Assembly: GCF_000495915.1 (NCBI RefSeq)
Contig: NZ_AOFQ01000028.1
Location: 1 to 40,420 of the forward strand
From: Stutzerimonas chloritidismutans AW-1
GTDB lineage: Bacteria; Pseudomonadota; Gammaproteobacteria; Pseudomonadales; Pseudomonadaceae
Direction of reading: 5' to 3'
Length of the DNA stretch: 40,420 nucleotides
The position numbers were made by a program, and so were the translations under genes. The notes beneath the pieces are model-generated. The model worked only from the letters and a program-made list of their open reading frames with translations. It searched no databases and was not told the origin of the DNA. Within the stretch, counting starts at the first letter, position 1; every line of letters starts with the position of its first letter. Of the stretch, positions 40,150 through 40,420 are shown one piece after another.

Positions 40150-40420
40150 ATGCAGCTGTTGTTGCGCCTGACCGCCCTGCTCGCCCTGGTCGTTGCGCCT
40201 GTCCACGCCGCCGATCTGACTGTCGAGGAGTACGGCTTCCCGCTGTCCAACCCCTTCGAAGCCACCATCGCCGGTACGCCCAACGAGCTACGCGCCGAAG
40301 TGCCGACCGATGATGATATCGACCAGGCCGACTACAACCTGCGCCTGCGTCCCGAACGCGAGTTCACCCTGCCGGACAACTTCTGGCCGGTCAAAAAGCT
40401 GCGTTATCGGCTCCCCCCGC
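40150..40420 (+). CDS. Secreted hydrolase-like protein, 5' part
   Basis: About 90 residues are visible. MQLLLRLTALLALVVAPVHA is a signal peptide, followed by ADLTVEEYGFPLSNPFEATI and a segment ending FTLPDNFWPVKKLRYRL. This matches, from memory, the N-terminus of a Pseudomonas family of secreted alpha/beta-hydrolase-like proteins. The SD GGAGAAG is clear. The last ~10 bases (ctccccccgc) break sense and look like end-of-contig noise. The gene continues beyond the window. Confidence 0.7.
   Translation, partial: MQLLLRLTALLALVVAPVHAADLTVEEYGFPLSNPFEATIAGTPNELRAEVPTDDDIDQADYNLRLRPEREFTLPDNFWPVKKLRYRLPP

Noticed and set aside
1..40420. CRISPR array, insertion sequence or toxin-antitoxin pair
   Set aside because: No regularly spaced repeats, no transposase motifs and no adjacent small toxin-antitoxin pair were found on either strand.

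Overview
The window is a high-GC gammaproteobacterial segment. Gene content and order point to the Pseudomonas/Stutzerimonas (P. stutzeri) group: an osmoprotectant (NAGGN) cluster of marR, asnO, ngg and M42 peptidase followed by a hybrid kinase and yheU, an actP-yjcH acetate uptake pair, and membrane glucose dehydrogenase. This assignment rests on family recognition; no database search was run.

Left part (1-3.2 kb): the 3' end of a phage-type integrase, a small membrane protein and a minus-strand tRNA-Thr(CGT) form what looks like a genomic-island edge. Next comes a minus-strand, translationally coupled three-gene operon of envelope/stress-type proteins (DUF883-like, holin-like, DUF3618). From 3.2 to 5.3 kb there is a secreted GH5 glycosidase with three tandem N-terminal modules of unrecognised type, with its own terminator.

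Middle (5.8-24 kb): a DUF2945-DUF488 pair; the RNA-binding protein CvfB; two PQQ-dependent sugar dehydrogenases (membrane Gcd and periplasmic YliI type); a 59-residue protein resembling the RNA-polymerase-binding core of SutA; a pseudouridine synthase of the RsuA/RluF type; a periplasmic binding protein; two lipoproteins; the giant helicase Lhr; an SDR gene broken by a G/C homopolymer block; an OBAP-like lipoprotein; and the ergothioneine genes egtB-egtD followed by a divergent subtilase-like protein.

Right part (25.8-40.4 kb): a MarR regulator diverges from the NAGGN osmoprotectant genes asnO-ngg-M42 peptidase. These are followed by a 7TMR-DISM hybrid sensor kinase, yheU, a conserved hypothetical gene, a CynX-like MFS transporter, an SDR, the acetate uptake pair yjcH-actP, a DUF2061 protein with an apparently frameshifted tail, and the 5' part of a secreted hydrolase-like protein cut by the window end.

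Three places (1-25, 20152-20184 and the last ~10 bases) carry runs of G/C that replace sense codons. They look like sequencing or assembly damage rather than biology. Most genes are ordinary core or accessory Pseudomonas genes. The least explained items are the triple-module GH5 enzyme, the coupled membrane operon, the Asp-to-Glu subtilase beside egtBD, and the short SutA-like protein.
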